DNA of 64,000 nucleotides from DATLFA01 sp039915945 (GCA_039915945.1 JBDSMH010000085.1:1-64000); one strand, 5' to 3'; positions 25,585-34,578 are shown, numbered from the stretch's first letter. Translations and numbers: made by a program. Notes: generated by a model not told the origin, from the letters alone.

Positions 25585-27243
25585 ATGTGCATGACCCGTT
25601 CGCCTTGGCGTCGCCACCTCGCGCACTTCCGTGCGTCAGCCGGCACTTTGTCTGCGAGCATTGCGCTGAGCATCGCGCTGGCCGCGCTGGTGCTACCCGT
25701 GCCGTTGCTCGTCGCGCGCGTCATCGACCATTCGATCCCCGAGCACAGGCGAAGCGAACTCATCGCGATCGGCGTCGCAGTCGTGGCGTTGACAGCGCTC
25801 GCGAGCGGGCTCAGCGTTCTCGAACGTCGCATTGCTCTACGGCTCACAAAGCGCGTCACTCGTGAGTTGCGCGAGTCGATGCTCGACAAGGTCTACCGGC
25901 TCTCGCGGCAGCACTACGACACGACACCGATGGCCGAGCTCCACGACCGAGTGGTGAGCCACGCCGACCGCGTCGACTTCGCGACGACGATCTTGTTGCG
26001 AGACGTCGTCCCTGGCGCGGTGCTTGCTTTCGCGATGCTCTCATTGCTGTTCGTGCGCAGCCCGCTGCTGACCGGGGTGACCGTCGTCGTCGGTGGCCTG
26101 TCACTCATCGTCAACCGTGCATCCGACAAGACGCTGGAGAGGCGATTCGCGAGCTACCACGACGCGTTCGAGAACTACAGCGCGGGCATGATCACTACAT
26201 TGCGCGCGCAGGATCTGACGCGAGCACACGCGGCCGAGCTACACGAGCAAGACCTACGTTCACGCGACGCGCGAGAGGTCGAAAATGCCGGCATCCGACG
26301 AGCGCTCGCTCTGGCGTTCCACGGCGCGGCACACCAGACGATCACCGCGCTGGTTGGCGCTTCGATCTTGATCGTTGGTGGTCTCGCGACGATCGATGGA
26401 TCGATGACCATAGGCACGGTGCTCTCGTTCTTCGCGGGCTTCGCTTTGCTGCGCGGACCCTTGAACGCGATGAACGGCGCGTTTCCCAACCTGATCGAGG
26501 GGCAGGCCTCGCTGGCCAAGATTCACGAGTTGCTCGATCGGGTTGACGAGCGTCCCTATTCCGGAACGACACAATTGGACGTTGCCGGCGCATTGAGCAT
26601 TCGCAACGTGACATTCGGCTATGGCAGCGGCCCGCCGGTGCTGCAATCGTTCTCGCTCGAGTTGCAGCCCCATCGCGTCACCGCGCTCGTCGGCCCGAAC
26701 GGTTCAGGCAAGAGCAGCGTCGTCAATCTCGTGCTCGGGCACTATCGACCCTCGATCGGTGAGGTATGTATCGACGGATTGCGGTATGACGACGCGGACC
26801 TTGCGCATGTGCTGCGCCACATCGGCATCGTTCCGCAAGACCCGCTCTTCTTCGCCGCGAGCATCAGGGAGAATCTGATCTACGGATCGACCAGCGTCAG
26901 CGCGGACGATATTGGTTGGGCGCTCGGCATGGCCGGAGCGCAGTCGATCGTCGACTCACTTCCTCGCGGTCTCGAGACGGTGTTGGGCGAAGATGCCCGC
27001 ACGCTGTCGGGCGGTCAACGCCAACGCATCGCCATCGCGCGCGCGCTCGTGCGTCGGCCCAAGATTCTCATCCTCGACGAGCCGACCAACCACCTCGATC
27101 GCAATGGCATCGCCGAGGTGCTCGCCAACTTGCGTGCTTGGACCGCGCGGCCTGCGGTGCTCATCGTGAGTCACCACAGTGAAGCCGTCGATATGGCCGA
27201 TCACGTCGTCAACCTTGGAGCAGTCGCGCCGGTCAGTCGGTGA
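25585..27243 (+). CDS. ABC transporter, fused permease and ATPase (RiPP exporter)
   Basis: A 552-residue half-transporter of the type I exporter class. Residues 1 to about 310 hold about six membrane segments (for example SIALAALVLPVPLLVARVI and LIAIGVAVVALTALASGL). The ATPase domain has Walker A GPNGSGKSS near residue 373, signature LSGGQRQR and ILILDEPTNHLD. It lacks an N-terminal C39 peptidase, consistent with B2 doing the cleavage. It is predicted to export the mature peptide, giving self-protection. ATG at 25585 or 25591 may be the start; neither has a clear ribosome-binding site. Confidence 0.92.
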   Translation: MCMTRSPWRRHLAHFRASAGTLSASIALSIALAALVLPVPLLVARVIDHSIPEHRRSELIAIGVAVVALTALASGLSVLERRIALRLTKRVTRELRESMLDKVYRLSRQHYDTTPMAELHDRVVSHADRVDFATTILLRDVVPGAVLAFAMLSLLFVRSPLLTGVTVVVGGLSLIVNRASDKTLERRFASYHDAFENYSAGMITTLRAQDLTRAHAAELHEQDLRSRDAREVENAGIRRALALAFHGAAHQTITALVGASILIVGGLATIDGSMTIGTVLSFFAGFALLRGPLNAMNGAFPNLIEGQASLAKIHELLDRVDERPYSGTTQLDVAGALSIRNVTFGYGSGPPVLQSFSLELQPHRVTALVGPNGSGKSSVVNLVLGHYRPSIGEVCIDGLRYDDADLAHVLRHIGIVPQDPLFFAASIRENLIYGSTSVSADDIGWALGMAGAQSIVDSLPRGLETVLGEDARTLSGGQRQRIAIARALVRRPKILILDEPTNHLDRNGIAEVLANLRAWTARPAVLIVSHHSEAVDMADHVVNLGAVAPVSR

Positions 27244-27258
27244 GTTAGTGTCCGGCGA

Positions 27259-27876
27259 ATGGACCTCGCCGAACTCGTCAACCCTCGCCACACAGCAATC
27301 GTCTGCATGGAGATGGAACGGGGCGTCGTCGGTGATCTCTGCCTGGTCCCCGGCCTCGAAGATGCGGTGAGAGAGTCCGGCATCGTCGACCGTTTGCGCA
27401 CGCTGTTTGCTGCGGCCCGAGGTGCCGGTATCCGGGTCATCCACTGCACCGCGGCGTTTCGCCCCGACCGCGTGGGCAGCTATCGCAACATGCCCACGGT
27501 GAACCGGTTTCTCGAGAACCCCGAGCATCTCCTCGTCGGCGCGCCGACGACGCAGATCCTGCCGGAGTTGCACGACGAGTCCGATATCGAGTCGCTGCGA
27601 TTCCACGGCATCGCCCCGTTCATCGGTACCTCACTCGATCCGACGCTGCGCAGCCTCGGTGCCCGCACGGTGATCGCGGCGGGCGTGTCGCTCAACCGCG
27701 GCATCATGGGCATCAGCATCGAAGGCGTCGACCACGGCTATTCGGTCGTCGTGCCCCGCGACGGCGTCGCCGGCTATCCCGCCGACTACGGCGAGATGGT
27801 GCTGAAGCACTCGCTCGATGGCCTAACCACTCTGACCACCGTTGCCGAACTCGTCGAGATCTGGTCTGCTCGTTGA
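27259..27876 (+). CDS. Isochorismatase-like hydrolase lacking the catalytic Cys
   Basis: A 205-residue protein of the isochorismatase/cysteine-hydrolase fold. The first strand (TAIVCMEMERGVVGDL) carries Glu where the usual Asp sits, and the RVIHCTAAFRPDR segment is normal. The nucleophile region reads VIAAGVSLNRGIMG, where family hydrolases have a Cys at the first Gly of that RG pair. So the catalytic Cys is missing, and a hydrolase function is doubtful; isochorismatases also lack the Cys, but their other landmarks differ. A close paralogue at 58818-59450 shows the same loss. Confidence 0.8.
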   Translation: MDLAELVNPRHTAIVCMEMERGVVGDLCLVPGLEDAVRESGIVDRLRTLFAAARGAGIRVIHCTAAFRPDRVGSYRNMPTVNRFLENPEHLLVGAPTTQILPELHDESDIESLRFHGIAPFIGTSLDPTLRSLGARTVIAAGVSLNRGIMGISIEGVDHGYSVVVPRDGVAGYPADYGEMVLKHSLDGLTTLTTVAELVEIWSAR

Positions 27877-27904
27877 TTGTTCGCTCGACTGATCAGAGCC
27901 TTCG

Positions 27905-28672
27905 ATGTCGTTGAGCGTCGCGGATCACGTGCTCGTTGGCGTGGCCGCGCTCGCCGGCGGCGGTGTCAACGCGCTGGCGGGTGGCGGCACGTTGATCACG
28001 TTCCCCGCGCTTGTCGCGACGGGCGTCAGCGTCAAGGCGGCCAATATCACCAACACGGTCGCGCTGTGCCCTGGATACTTCGGTGGCACGTACGCGCAAC
28101 GCAAGGACCTCGAAGCACAACGCCATCGACTGCCGCTCTTCGCGGTCGCGGCCGGTTTCGGTGGACTCACCGGCAGCTTGCTGCTGCTCGCCACGAGCGA
28201 CGCGGTGTTCAAGAAGCTCGTCCCGTTCCTCATCCTCGCCGCGGTGACATTGTTGTGCTTCCAGGACAGGCTCAAGCCGAAGTCGGCGAGCACTGCGCAC
28301 GAAGCGCACCGCCCGGGGCCGCGCGAGTTGGTGCCGATCTACGCCGTGAGCATCTACGGCGGTTACTTCGGGGCGGGGCTCGGCATCATGACGTTGGCCG
28401 TGCTCGGTGTGCTCATCGACGATCTCTTCACGCGCATCAACGCGTTGAAACAAGCCGTGTCGTTCGTCGTCAACACCTGCGCCGCGATCTTCTTGTGCTT
28501 CTCGGGCAAGGTGCAGTGGTCGCTCGCAGCGGTTATGGCAGTGGCCGCGCTGGTGGGTGGCACCCTCGGCGGGCATCTCGCCGGCCGCCTCCCGCCGAAG
28601 AAGCTGCGCCTCATGGTTATCGTCTTCGGCTTCATCGTCGCCCTGATCTACCTCTACCGCGCGTTCATCTGA
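27905..28672 (+). CDS. TSUP-family (TauE/SafE) membrane transporter
   Basis: A 255-residue integral membrane protein with two repeated halves. The N-terminal GVAALAGGGVNALAGGGTLITFPALVATG stretch, in two parts, is the signature of the TauE/SafE family, with a matching SIYGGYFGAGLGIMTLAVLG motif at the start of the second half near residue 150. About seven to eight hydrophobic segments are visible. Members export sulfite, sulfonates or other organic anions. The gene overlaps the convergent aminotransferase by 19 bases. A link to the arylsulfatase 4 kb away is possible but speculative. Confidence 0.9.
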   Translation: MSLSVADHVLVGVAALAGGGVNALAGGGTLITFPALVATGVSVKAANITNTVALCPGYFGGTYAQRKDLEAQRHRLPLFAVAAGFGGLTGSLLLLATSDAVFKKLVPFLILAAVTLLCFQDRLKPKSASTAHEAHRPGPRELVPIYAVSIYGGYFGAGLGIMTLAVLGVLIDDLFTRINALKQAVSFVVNTCAAIFLCFSGKVQWSLAAVMAVAALVGGTLGGHLAGRLPPKKLRLMVIVFGFIVALIYLYRAFI

Positions 28673-29811
28673 CGAGCGGCGGCGGCGGCGAGTCGGTCGA
28701 CCGCGTCGACGAGTCGGGCGGGGGGTAGTAAGGCGAAGCACAGACGAGCCGCGTCCCGCTGGCCGCCGTCGAGGCTGAACGAGGACCCGGGCACGAACGC
28801 GACGCCACGGCTGATGGCGGGGGCGAAGAGATCATCGGCGTCGGTGCCGTCGACGAAGCGCACCCACGCGAACAGTCCGCCCTGCACGGGGGCGATGGCC
28901 ACACGATCGCCGAAGCGGTCGGTCACGGCGTCGATCAACGTGTGCGCACGCTCGCAGTACAGCCCCCGGATGAACGCGAGATGCTCGGCGAACCAATCGG
29001 CGTCGCGCAGTAGCTCTAGCGCGACGCACTGAGTCAGCGTCGAAGTGTGCAAGTCGGTTGCCTGCTTGAGCCGCACGCACGCGTCGACGAGCCACGCCGG
29101 CCCGACCATCCAACCGACGCGTAGGCCGGGCGCGAGCACTTTCGACACTGTGCCAACGCGAACCAACGACGGTGCCGCCAACGCCAGCACCGGTTGCCCG
29201 GCGAAACGCAACTCGCCGTACGGATCGTCGTCCACGAGCAGGGCTCCGACGCGCGTGGCGATGTCGGCGAGCTCGCACCGTCGAGCCGCGCTGAGCGTGA
29301 CCCCCGTTGGATTGTGGAAGTTGGACACCACGTAGATGAGCTTGGGGCGCAACCCGTGGTCGACCATCTCGCACAACGCGAGCGTGTCGAGGCCGTCGCC
29401 GTCGCTGGCGACCGCGGTCAGCGAGGCGCCGGCGTTGCTCAGCACCTGCGTGGCGCCCAGATATGCAGGCGACTCTACGACGGCGCTATCACCGTGGTCG
29501 ATGACGGCGCGCGCGATGAGATCGAGTGCCTGCTGCGCGCCGTTGGTGATCAAGACTTCACCGACGCTCACTCCGTAGCGGGCCGCCACGTACTCGCGCA
29601 GCTCGCACACGCCCTCGGTGGGTCCGTACTGCAGCGCGCGCGTGTCGAGGCCTGTCGCCAAAGCGCTTCGAATTCGTTCGACGGGCAGTGCTTCGGTCGC
29701 CGGCAGTCCACCGGCCAGCGACAACATGTCCGGTCGTTCGGTGAGGTGCAGCAACTCGCGGATTCGGGAGGATCCGCTGTTGCGGGCGAGCGTTGATCGC
29801 AGGTCTGGCAT
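28654..29811 (-). CDS. PLP-dependent aminotransferase, class I/II
   Basis: A 385-residue fold-type I aminotransferase. LSLAGGLPATEALPVE near residue 32, YGPTEGVCELREYVA, the GAQQALDLIARA region and NFHNPTGVTLS near residue 190 match the 2-aminoadipate/MocR-related aminotransferase group. The PLP-binding Lys is in GTVSKVLAPGLRVGW near residue 243. There is no N-terminal GntR domain: the frame extends upstream, but ATG at 29811 gives the normal start (RELLHLTERPDMLSLAGG). Substrate is likely an amino acid with a 2-oxo acid acceptor. Confidence 0.92.
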   Translation of the reverse strand: MPDLRSTLARNSGSSRIRELLHLTERPDMLSLAGGLPATEALPVERIRSALATGLDTRALQYGPTEGVCELREYVAARYGVSVGEVLITNGAQQALDLIARAVIDHGDSAVVESPAYLGATQVLSNAGASLTAVASDGDGLDTLALCEMVDHGLRPKLIYVVSNFHNPTGVTLSAARRCELADIATRVGALLVDDDPYGELRFAGQPVLALAAPSLVRVGTVSKVLAPGLRVGWMVGPAWLVDACVRLKQATDLHTSTLTQCVALELLRDADWFAEHLAFIRGLYCERAHTLIDAVTDRFGDRVAIAPVQGGLFAWVRFVDGTDADDLFAPAISRGVAFVPGSSFSLDGGQRDAARLCFALLPPARLVDAVDRLAAAAARQMNAR

Positions 29812-29880
29812 CGCCGCAGTAGACCGCGCCCGACCAATCGGCGGAAGAGCGGGGTCATCCTGGGATTGCTGGTCCCAGGC

Positions 29881-29908
29881 TCCCCGCTCTGAAGGGCCGC
29901 TCGGGGCC
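29881..29908. repeat. Interspersed repeat in a divergent promoter region
   Basis: CCCCGCTCTGAAGGGCCGCT followed by CGGGGCC. CCCCG and CGGGG at its ends are complementary. It lies between the aminotransferase start and the XRE regulator start. Confidence 0.85.
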
Positions 29909-29949
29909 TTATCGCCGGACTGTGATCGGGGACGTGTTCCAATGAGTGG

Positions 29950-30771
29950 GTGGAATCCCGCGACGAGCTTGCCCAATTCTTGCGCACGCGTCGCGCTTCG
30001 CTCGCGCCCGACGCGGTTGGCCTGCCGTCGTCAGGACGGCGACGGACACCGGGCCTGCGCCGCGAAGAGGTCGCACTGCTCGCAGGTGTGTCCGTGAGTT
30101 GGTACACGTGGCTCGAACAAGGGCGACCGATCCGTGCCTCGCGTGAGGTTCTCCTCGCGATCGGCCGCACGTTGCAGCTCACTCCCACCGAGCAGGCGCA
30201 CCTCCTCGCGTTGGCCGACCGGGCCGAACCGCTGGCCACTCCCGAGTCCGACCGCGCGCCCGATCAACTCGTGCGCCTGATCGAAGCGATGGCGCCGTCT
30301 CCGGCATACGTGCTCGGCCCTCGATGGGAGTTCCTCGCGTGGAACCGCCCGCAGGCTCTGCTGTTCCCCACGATCGAGCGGCTTCCCGCGGCCGAGCGCA
30401 ATCTGCTTTGGGTCGTGTTCGCGACGGCGGAGGCGCGGCGTCTGATCATCGACTGGGCGACCGAATCGCAGCGAATGCTCACACAGTTCCGCGCCGACAC
30501 CGATCGCCTCCACGACGACGTCGCGCGGCACGATCTGATCGCGCGATTGACACAGGCCAGCCCCGAGTTCGCGGACGGGTGGGCTCGCCACGACGTCGCT
30601 CCCTTCGAGAGCCGCGTGCGGCGGTATGCGCATCCACGCGCCGGCACGTTGATCTTCGAATACCAACTGCTGATCCCGGCAGAGTTCGCCCATCTGCGGG
30701 TGGTCGTGCAGTTGCCGGTGGCCGGCGACGATTCGACGCCGCGCCTCGCGGCCTGGCACCACGTCGTCTAA
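29950..30771 (+). CDS. XRE-family regulator with MmyB-like ligand-binding domain
   Basis: A 273-residue transcription factor. Residues 1-75 form a helix-turn-helix (LRREEVALLAGVSVSWYTWLE with ASREVLLAIGRTLQLT). Residues about 105-265 match the MmyB-like domain (PAYVLGPRWEFLAWNRPQALLF, LRLHDDVA-type region and VRRYAHPRAGTLIFEYQ), which in this family binds fatty acids. The GTG start at 29950 is the only one that leaves the HTH intact. It is the only obvious transcription factor in the window. The target is unknown; the divergent aminotransferase and the downstream genes are candidates. Confidence 0.9.
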   Translation: MESRDELAQFLRTRRASLAPDAVGLPSSGRRRTPGLRREEVALLAGVSVSWYTWLEQGRPIRASREVLLAIGRTLQLTPTEQAHLLALADRAEPLATPESDRAPDQLVRLIEAMAPSPAYVLGPRWEFLAWNRPQALLFPTIERLPAAERNLLWVVFATAEARRLIIDWATESQRMLTQFRADTDRLHDDVARHDLIARLTQASPEFADGWARHDVAPFESRVRRYAHPRAGTLIFEYQLLIPAEFAHLRVVVQLPVAGDDSTPRLAAWHHVV

Positions 30772-30784
30772 TAGAGTGCGCGCT

Positions 30785-30837
30785 CAGGGCGTGAAGTCAG
30801 GGCGTGAAGTCAGGGCGTGAAGTCAGGGTTGTGAAGT
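30785..30837. repeat. Four tandem copies of a 13-base repeat
   Basis: CAGGGCGTGAAGT occurs three times exactly, and once with an inserted base pattern (CAGGGTTGTGAAGT), directly after the XRE regulator stop and before the small coiled-coil gene. Confidence 0.9.
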
Positions 30838-30861
30838 CAAGCGCTCGATCCGGAGGAACCG

Positions 30862-31113
30862 ATGGCCAAGAGTCTCGAAGAAGCCCGCCAAAAACTCGAC
30901 GACGAGTACGGGCAGGTACGGCGCCACCTCGACAAGATCCACAAGGCGCTCGACGCCGTCGAGAAAGCCGGACCCGAAGACGACCTGCACGACTTGTTGG
31001 AAAAGCTCGAGGATCAGGTCAAGGAAGTGCGCACCGGGGGCCTGATGGGTCACGGAGCCAACGGCCACAAGCGGGCCCGCAACGACTACCTCGAGATGAA
31101 GAAAGGCAAATAA
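30862..31113 (+). CDS. Small charged coiled-coil protein
   Basis: An 83-residue, strongly charged protein. Residues 3-58 form a predicted long helix with heptad-like Leu spacing (KSLEEARQKLDDEYGQVRR, then LHDLLEKLEDQVKEV), followed by a Gly/His-rich hinge and a basic tail. A clear GGAGGAACCG site precedes the ATG. I do not recognise the family. It lies 23 bases before the amidohydrolase gene and may be cotranscribed with it. It may be a structural or DNA/membrane-associated small protein. Confidence 0.7.
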   Translation: MAKSLEEARQKLDDEYGQVRRHLDKIHKALDAVEKAGPEDDLHDLLEKLEDQVKEVRTGGLMGHGANGHKRARNDYLEMKKGK

Positions 31114-31136
31114 AACAGCTAAGGGAGGGGGCCGCG

Positions 31137-32327
31137 ATGGCGACGATGCCGACCGCGGGGATCATCGATGGCGACGGGCACGTACTCGAACCGGCGACGC
31201 TCTGGCTCGACTATCTCGAGGCGCCCCTTCGCGAGCGGGCCATCCGGGTCGTGCAGAACGATGCCGGTCTCGAGGTGCTCGAGATCGACGGCGCACCGTT
31301 CACCCGGTTGAGCGCGGGCAGCCTGGCGTTGCTCGGGGCGATGGGCGACGAGACGGCGCGCCCTGGTCCCGATCGCCGCTATATGGAGACGATGCCCTTC
31401 GGTGCCGGCGACGCCGGGCAACGCGTGCAGTGGCTCGACCAACAAGGCATCGAGCGCGTCGTGTTGTATCCGACGATCGGCATCATCTGGGAATCCACGG
31501 TGAGCGATGCGCGTCTCGCCGATGCGTATGCGCGCGCGTACAACCGGTGGATCGCGGACTTCTGTCGCGACTCCGACGGTCGGCTGATCCCGATCGCGCA
31601 CATCAGCCTCAGCGATGCCGACCTTGCCGCGACCGAGCTCGCTCGCGCGGTCGCCGATGGGTGCAAGGGGGCAATGGTGTTCCCGTATACATGGACGCGC
31701 TTGCCCCACGGCCACTCGTACTACGACCCGCTGTGGCGCGTCGCGGCCGAACTCGAGGTGCCGGTCGGCATTCATCCGAGCTACGAGCCCGAGTTCTGCA
31801 ACACGCTCTACCGATTTCGCGACCACTCGAGCACACCCGGTGTCGGTGGGCCCGAGGGTGGCTTCATGGGCAACGTGTCCGTGCGACAAGGTGTGATGAC
31901 GGCGTTCTCGTCGTACTTTGCGTATTCGACATTCGAACGGTTCCCGAAGCTGTGCGTCGGCGTGCTCGAGTCGGGTGCCGGCTGGATCGGCTCGTTCCTC
32001 GACCGTATGGATGTGCTTGCGGGCGAAACGCTGTATCGCCACAGCACTCGCATGACGCGACCACCGAGCGAGTACTTCCGCACCAACTGCTTCATCTCGT
32101 GCGACCCCGACGAAACCGCGGCGCCACTGATCATCGATCACGTGGGTGCCGACCGCTTCATTTGGGCGACCGACTTCCCCCACCCCGATCATCCCGCAGA
32201 CTGGCGCGGGCCGCTCGAGAAGTTTCTCGGCCCGCTCTCGCAGGACACCGCGTCACGAGTGCTCGGCCGGAACGTCGCGGAGTTGTACAAGATCCCCGCT
32301 CCGACGGCCGCTCGGGCCCGCATATGA
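31137..32327 (+). CDS. Amidohydrolase family protein (COG2159-type)
   Basis: A 396-residue TIM-barrel hydrolase/decarboxylase. GIIDGDGHVLEPATLWLDYL carries the DxH metal motif, GIHPSYEPEF is the mid-barrel His region near residue 215 and FIWATDFPHPDHPADW the last metal site near residue 345. The chosen ATG at 31137 has AGGGAGGGGG upstream. The C-terminal PAPTAARARI is encoded by a copy of the interspersed repeat, and the stop forms an ATGA overlap with the arylsulfatase, so the two are translationally coupled. The pairing suggests hydrolysis of a sulfated aromatic or lipid; this is inference. Confidence 0.88.
   Translation: MATMPTAGIIDGDGHVLEPATLWLDYLEAPLRERAIRVVQNDAGLEVLEIDGAPFTRLSAGSLALLGAMGDETARPGPDRRYMETMPFGAGDAGQRVQWLDQQGIERVVLYPTIGIIWESTVSDARLADAYARAYNRWIADFCRDSDGRLIPIAHISLSDADLAATELARAVADGCKGAMVFPYTWTRLPHGHSYYDPLWRVAAELEVPVGIHPSYEPEFCNTLYRFRDHSSTPGVGGPEGGFMGNVSVRQGVMTAFSSYFAYSTFERFPKLCVGVLESGAGWIGSFLDRMDVLAGETLYRHSTRMTRPPSEYFRTNCFISCDPDETAAPLIIDHVGADRFIWATDFPHPDHPADWRGPLEKFLGPLSQDTASRVLGRNVAELYKIPAPTAARARI
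32294..32320. repeat. Interspersed repeat copy inside the 3' end of a coding sequence
   Basis: CCCCGCTCCGACGGCCGCTC followed by GGGCCCG, a variant of the repeat. It encodes most of the last ten residues of the amidohydrolase and lies just before the ATGA overlap with the sulfatase. Confidence 0.6.
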
Positions 32328-34576
32328 GCGAAACCTTCGGTGGTGTCGTCGAGCGCTCGGCCCAGCAGTCCGTCCCGTGGTGGCCCCCACCCAACCTGCC
32401 CGACGAGTCGAGCCCCAACGTGGTGATCGTCTTGCTCGACGACGCCGGCTTCGCGCACTTCGGCTGCTACGGCGCGCCGATCGAGACCCCGACGTTCGAT
32501 CGGCTCGCCGCGAACGGGTTGCGCTTCACCAACTTCACGGTGGCCGCCGTGTGTTCGCCTACCCGCGCCGCGTTGCTCACGGGTCGCAACCACCACTCGG
32601 TGGGCATGCGCTTCGTCGCCAACTTCGATACCGGGTTCCCCAACATGCGCGGTGGCCTACCCAAACGCGCCGCGACCATGGCGCGTGTGCTTCGCGATGT
32701 CGGCTACGCGACGTTCGCCGCCGGCAAGTGGCATATCGCACCGGGTTCCGAGTGTTCGGCGGCGGGCCCGTTTCACAATTGGCCCCTGGCGCAGGGCTTC
32801 GAGCGCTTCTACGGCTTCATGGGTGGTGAGACCGACCAATTCCATCCTGAGCTCGTCTGTGACAACCGCCCCATCGAACCGCCGGGCCGCGTCGAGGATG
32901 GGTATCACCTCACCGAAGATCTCGTCGACCAGTCGATCGGGATGATCCGGGACTTGCACTCGATCGTGCCCGAGCGCCCGTTCTTCCTCTATCTCGCGAC
33001 GGGCGCCACCCACGCGCCGCATCAGTCGCCCGAGGCGTTCCGGCGCAAGTATCGCGGCCATTTCGACGAAGGGTGGGACGTGCACCGCGAGCGCGTGTTC
33101 GAACGGCAGAAGGCGCTCGGCGTCATACCGGCCGACACGGTATTGCCGCCGCGCAATCCGGGTGTGCATCCGTGGGACGAGCTCAGCGACAACGAGCAAC
33201 AGTTCGCCTGCAGGTTGCAAGAGGCATACGCCGCGTTCATGGACCACACCGACCACGAGGTCGGGCGGCTGGTCGACTTCTTGGACGAGGTCGGCGAGCT
33301 CGACAACACGCTCTTCATCGTGCTCACCGACAACGGTGCGTCACAAGAAGGCGGCGCACGCGGGGTCCTCGACGAGATGAAGTTCTTTCAGGACATCGAA
33401 GAAGATCTCGACGAAGTCGTGCAGCACCTCGACATCGTTGGCAGTCCGATGAGCCACTCCAACTACCCGTGGGGCTGGGCGATGGTCGGCAACACGCCGT
33501 TCAAGCGGTATAAGCAGAACGTGCACTGGGGCGGGGTGCGAGCACCGTGCGTGGTGCATTGGCCGGCGCAGATCGAAGATCGAGGCGCGGTCCGAACACA
33601 GTTCCACAACGTGATCGATCTCTTGCCGACAGTGCTCGACGCCTGCGGCGTGCTGGCGCCGGCAGAGGTCGATGGTGTAGCCCAAATGGCGTTGCACGGA
33701 ACGTCGATGCGCTACACATTCGCATCGGCCACCGCACGCTCGACTCGCTCGACGCAGTACTTCGAGATGTACGGCCACCGCGCGATCTACCACGATGGCT
33801 GGAAAGCAGTCACGTGGCACGAGACCGGTACCGGTTTCGATGACGACCAGTGGGAGCTGTACGACATCAACGTCGATTTCAGCGAGAGCAACGATCTGGC
33901 ATCGTCGCATCCGGCGAAGTTGGCCGAGCTGATCGAACGCTGGTGGATCGAGGCCGGGCGTTACGACGTCCTACCGCTCGACGATCGCCTGATCCACACG
34001 TTGTCCCGGCCCGCGTCGCGCGGTTTGCCCGCCGGCCGTCAGCGCTACGTCTACCGCCCGCCCATTTCCCACCTGCCGATCGAAGCGTGCCCACCCCACG
34101 GTCCCCGAGCGTTCTCGATCGCGGCCGAGGTGGTTCTCGCCGCCGGCGACGAAGGCGTGCTCGTCAACAGAGGCACCGGCAACGGCGGGTACGCGTTGTT
34201 CGTGCAGAACGGTCGGCTCTGCTTCGACTACAACTACTTTCACGCGCACACGACGGTCGTGTCCGATGTGCCGGTCCCGCAGGGTCGCTGCGTGCTCGGG
34301 CTCTCGGTCGAACCCGTCGACAACGGCAGCGGCCGAGCGACGCTGCGCATCGACGAACGCGACGTGGGCAGTGTGCGGTTGCCAAAGCTCTCGCGGACGT
34401 TGTCCTCGCTCGGCATGGACATCGGCCGCAGCATCTCGCCCGTGTGCGACGCGTTCAGCCGTCCGTTCGCGTTCACGGGAAGGATCGACACGGTCACCGT
34501 CGAGGTACCCGATCACCGGCCCCGGACCCCGGACGAGATCACGGCGGAGATCCGCGAGCAACTCGGTCTGTCCTAA
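32324..34576 (+). CDS. Arylsulfatase
   Basis: A 750-residue type I sulfatase. The formylglycine signature is CSPTRAALLTGR (CxPxR) near residue 84; metal ligands are visible in VVIVLLDDAGFAHFG near residue 33, and GKWH near residue 136, with a late TDNGASQEGG region. The C-terminal region from about residue 590 (AFSIAAEVVLAAG to FTGRIDTVTVEV) is a beta-rich domain typical of Pseudomonas-type AtsA-like enzymes. The Cys must be converted to formylglycine by an activating enzyme, not seen in the window. No signal peptide is evident, so the location is probably cytoplasmic. The start is in an ATGA overlap. Confidence 0.93.
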   Translation: MSETFGGVVERSAQQSVPWWPPPNLPDESSPNVVIVLLDDAGFAHFGCYGAPIETPTFDRLAANGLRFTNFTVAAVCSPTRAALLTGRNHHSVGMRFVANFDTGFPNMRGGLPKRAATMARVLRDVGYATFAAGKWHIAPGSECSAAGPFHNWPLAQGFERFYGFMGGETDQFHPELVCDNRPIEPPGRVEDGYHLTEDLVDQSIGMIRDLHSIVPERPFFLYLATGATHAPHQSPEAFRRKYRGHFDEGWDVHRERVFERQKALGVIPADTVLPPRNPGVHPWDELSDNEQQFACRLQEAYAAFMDHTDHEVGRLVDFLDEVGELDNTLFIVLTDNGASQEGGARGVLDEMKFFQDIEEDLDEVVQHLDIVGSPMSHSNYPWGWAMVGNTPFKRYKQNVHWGGVRAPCVVHWPAQIEDRGAVRTQFHNVIDLLPTVLDACGVLAPAEVDGVAQMALHGTSMRYTFASATARSTRSTQYFEMYGHRAIYHDGWKAVTWHETGTGFDDDQWELYDINVDFSESNDLASSHPAKLAELIERWWIEAGRYDVLPLDDRLIHTLSRPASRGLPAGRQRYVYRPPISHLPIEACPPHGPRAFSIAAEVVLAAGDEGVLVNRGTGNGGYALFVQNGRLCFDYNYFHAHTTVVSDVPVPQGRCVLGLSVEPVDNGSGRATLRIDERDVGSVRLPKLSRTLSSLGMDIGRSISPVCDAFSRPFAFTGRIDTVTVEVPDHRPRTPDEITAEIREQLGLS

Positions 34577-34578
34577 CT

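Noticed and set aside
31430..34576. A 1048-residue protein with an extended N-terminus before the sulfatase
   Set aside because: The first 298 codons overlap the amidohydrolase in another frame and are Arg-rich noise; the ATG at 32324 fits the sulfatase N-terminus.
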